NCBI GenBank assembly: GCA_035763085.1
Contig: DASUBV010000390.1
Coordinates: 1-22,153 of the forward strand
Length of the DNA stretch: 22,153 nt
DNA from: DASUBV01 sp035763085
GTDB lineage: Bacteria; Actinomycetota; Actinomycetes; Streptosporangiales; Streptosporangiaceae
Direction: 5' to 3'
Each line of letters opens with the position of its first letter. Within the stretch, counting starts at the first letter, position 1. This document shows positions 21,854 to 22,153 of the stretch, in pieces. A program made the translations under genes and the position numbers. Below the pieces are notes generated by a model that worked only from the letters and a program-made list of their open reading frames with translations, did no database searches and was not told where the DNA came from.

Positions 21854-22135
21854 TCAGGACTTGACCAGACGCGAGATGGCCTCGGCCGCCTCCCGCACCT
21901 TGGCCTGGGCGTCCGGGCCGCCCTCCTCGATGGCCTCGGTAACGCAGTGCCCGAGATGGTCTTCGAGCAGGCCGATGGCGACCGCCTGCAGGGCACGCGT
22001 GGCCGCGGATATCTGGGTCAGCACGTCTATGCAGTAGGTGTCCTGCTCAACCATCCGCTGCAGGCCCCGTACCTGACCTTCAATCCGCCGCAGCCGCTTG
22101 AGGTAGGCGTCCTTGTCCTGCGTGTATCCGCGCAT
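21854..22135 (-). CDS. csoR: CsoR/FrmR-family metal-sensing (copper-type) repressor
   Basis: This four-helix repressor loses DNA affinity on binding Cu(I). From ATG 22135 (MRGYTQDKDAYLKRLRRIEGQVRGL, seen as YLKRLRRIEGQVRGLQRMVE) it has 93 residues, the family's usual size; GTG 22150 is an alternative start five codons upstream. The copper fingerprint is intact: Tyr34, Cys35 (TYCIDVLTQ), His60 and Cys64 (EDHLGHCV). The histidine distinguishes it from persulfide-sensing CstR proteins, which lack it, and the Cys-His-Cys set from nickel or formaldehyde sensors. No copper exporter or chaperone gene is inside the window, but its 5' neighbour lies beyond the right edge. There is no ribosome site before the ATG. 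A TACCGT box 6 bases upstream hints at a leaderless start. Confidence 0.9.
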   Translation of the reverse strand: MRGYTQDKDAYLKRLRRIEGQVRGLQRMVEQDTYCIDVLTQISAATRALQAVAIGLLEDHLGHCVTEAIEEGGPDAQAKVREAAEAISRLVKS

Positions 22136-22153
22136 GTCATGACGGTACACGCC

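Overview
The window is very GC-rich, densely coded chromosomal DNA from an actinomycete. The marker genes are mshA (first step of mycothiol synthesis), carD, a senX3-regX3 (phoR-phoP type) two-component pair, an lpqE-like lipoprotein and a CsoR-type repressor. Together these place it in the Actinomycetota. The actinobacterial order cannot be fixed from sequence reading alone. I see no mobile element, CRISPR array, rRNA or tRNA, and composition is uniform, so this is core chromosome with small local rearrangements.

Left part (1-5764). A three-gene polar amino-acid ABC importer lies on the minus strand: solute-binding lipoprotein, permease, then an ATPase cut by the window edge. Next, on the same strand, is a secreted L,D-transpeptidase. 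A 28-bp-period array of palindromic repeats (3887-4108) separates these from two plus-strand genes, a 66-residue membrane protein and a polyphosphate kinase 2.

Middle (5765-14341). On the minus strand are a two-part isoaspartate-methyltransferase-like protein, the translationally coupled pair cysS-rlmB, a homogentisate 1,2-dioxygenase, and carD-ispF. A plus-strand gene for a DUF2637 membrane protein with a long repetitive tail lies between the dioxygenase and ispF. In mycobacteria and many relatives carD-ispD-ispF-cysS-rlmB is one block. Here ispD is missing and the block is split by the dioxygenase and the DUF2637 gene.

Right part (14342-22153). On the plus strand are a thioredoxin-like membrane-anchored protein, an lpqE-like lipoprotein and an ArsR-family repressor with a well-formed promoter and operator. 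On the minus strand are the senX3-regX3 operon, whose kinase seems to lack its usual transmembrane helices, and gpmA. The plus-strand pair mshA-ybjN is divergent from gpmA. It faces a CsoR-family repressor across a second array of about 47-bp hairpin repeats.

Functionally the genes cover cell-envelope work (L,D-transpeptidase, isoprenoid precursors), phosphate sensing and polyphosphate use (SenX3-RegX3, PPK2), redox and metal homeostasis (MshA, CsoR, thioredoxin-like protein), translation (CysS, RlmB) and rRNA transcription control (CarD). No clear new multi-gene system is visible. The items most worth a second look are the two palindromic repeat arrays, the apparently soluble SenX3, the ArsR promoter-operator, the palindrome upstream of the dioxygenase, and the altered HIGH motif of CysS.
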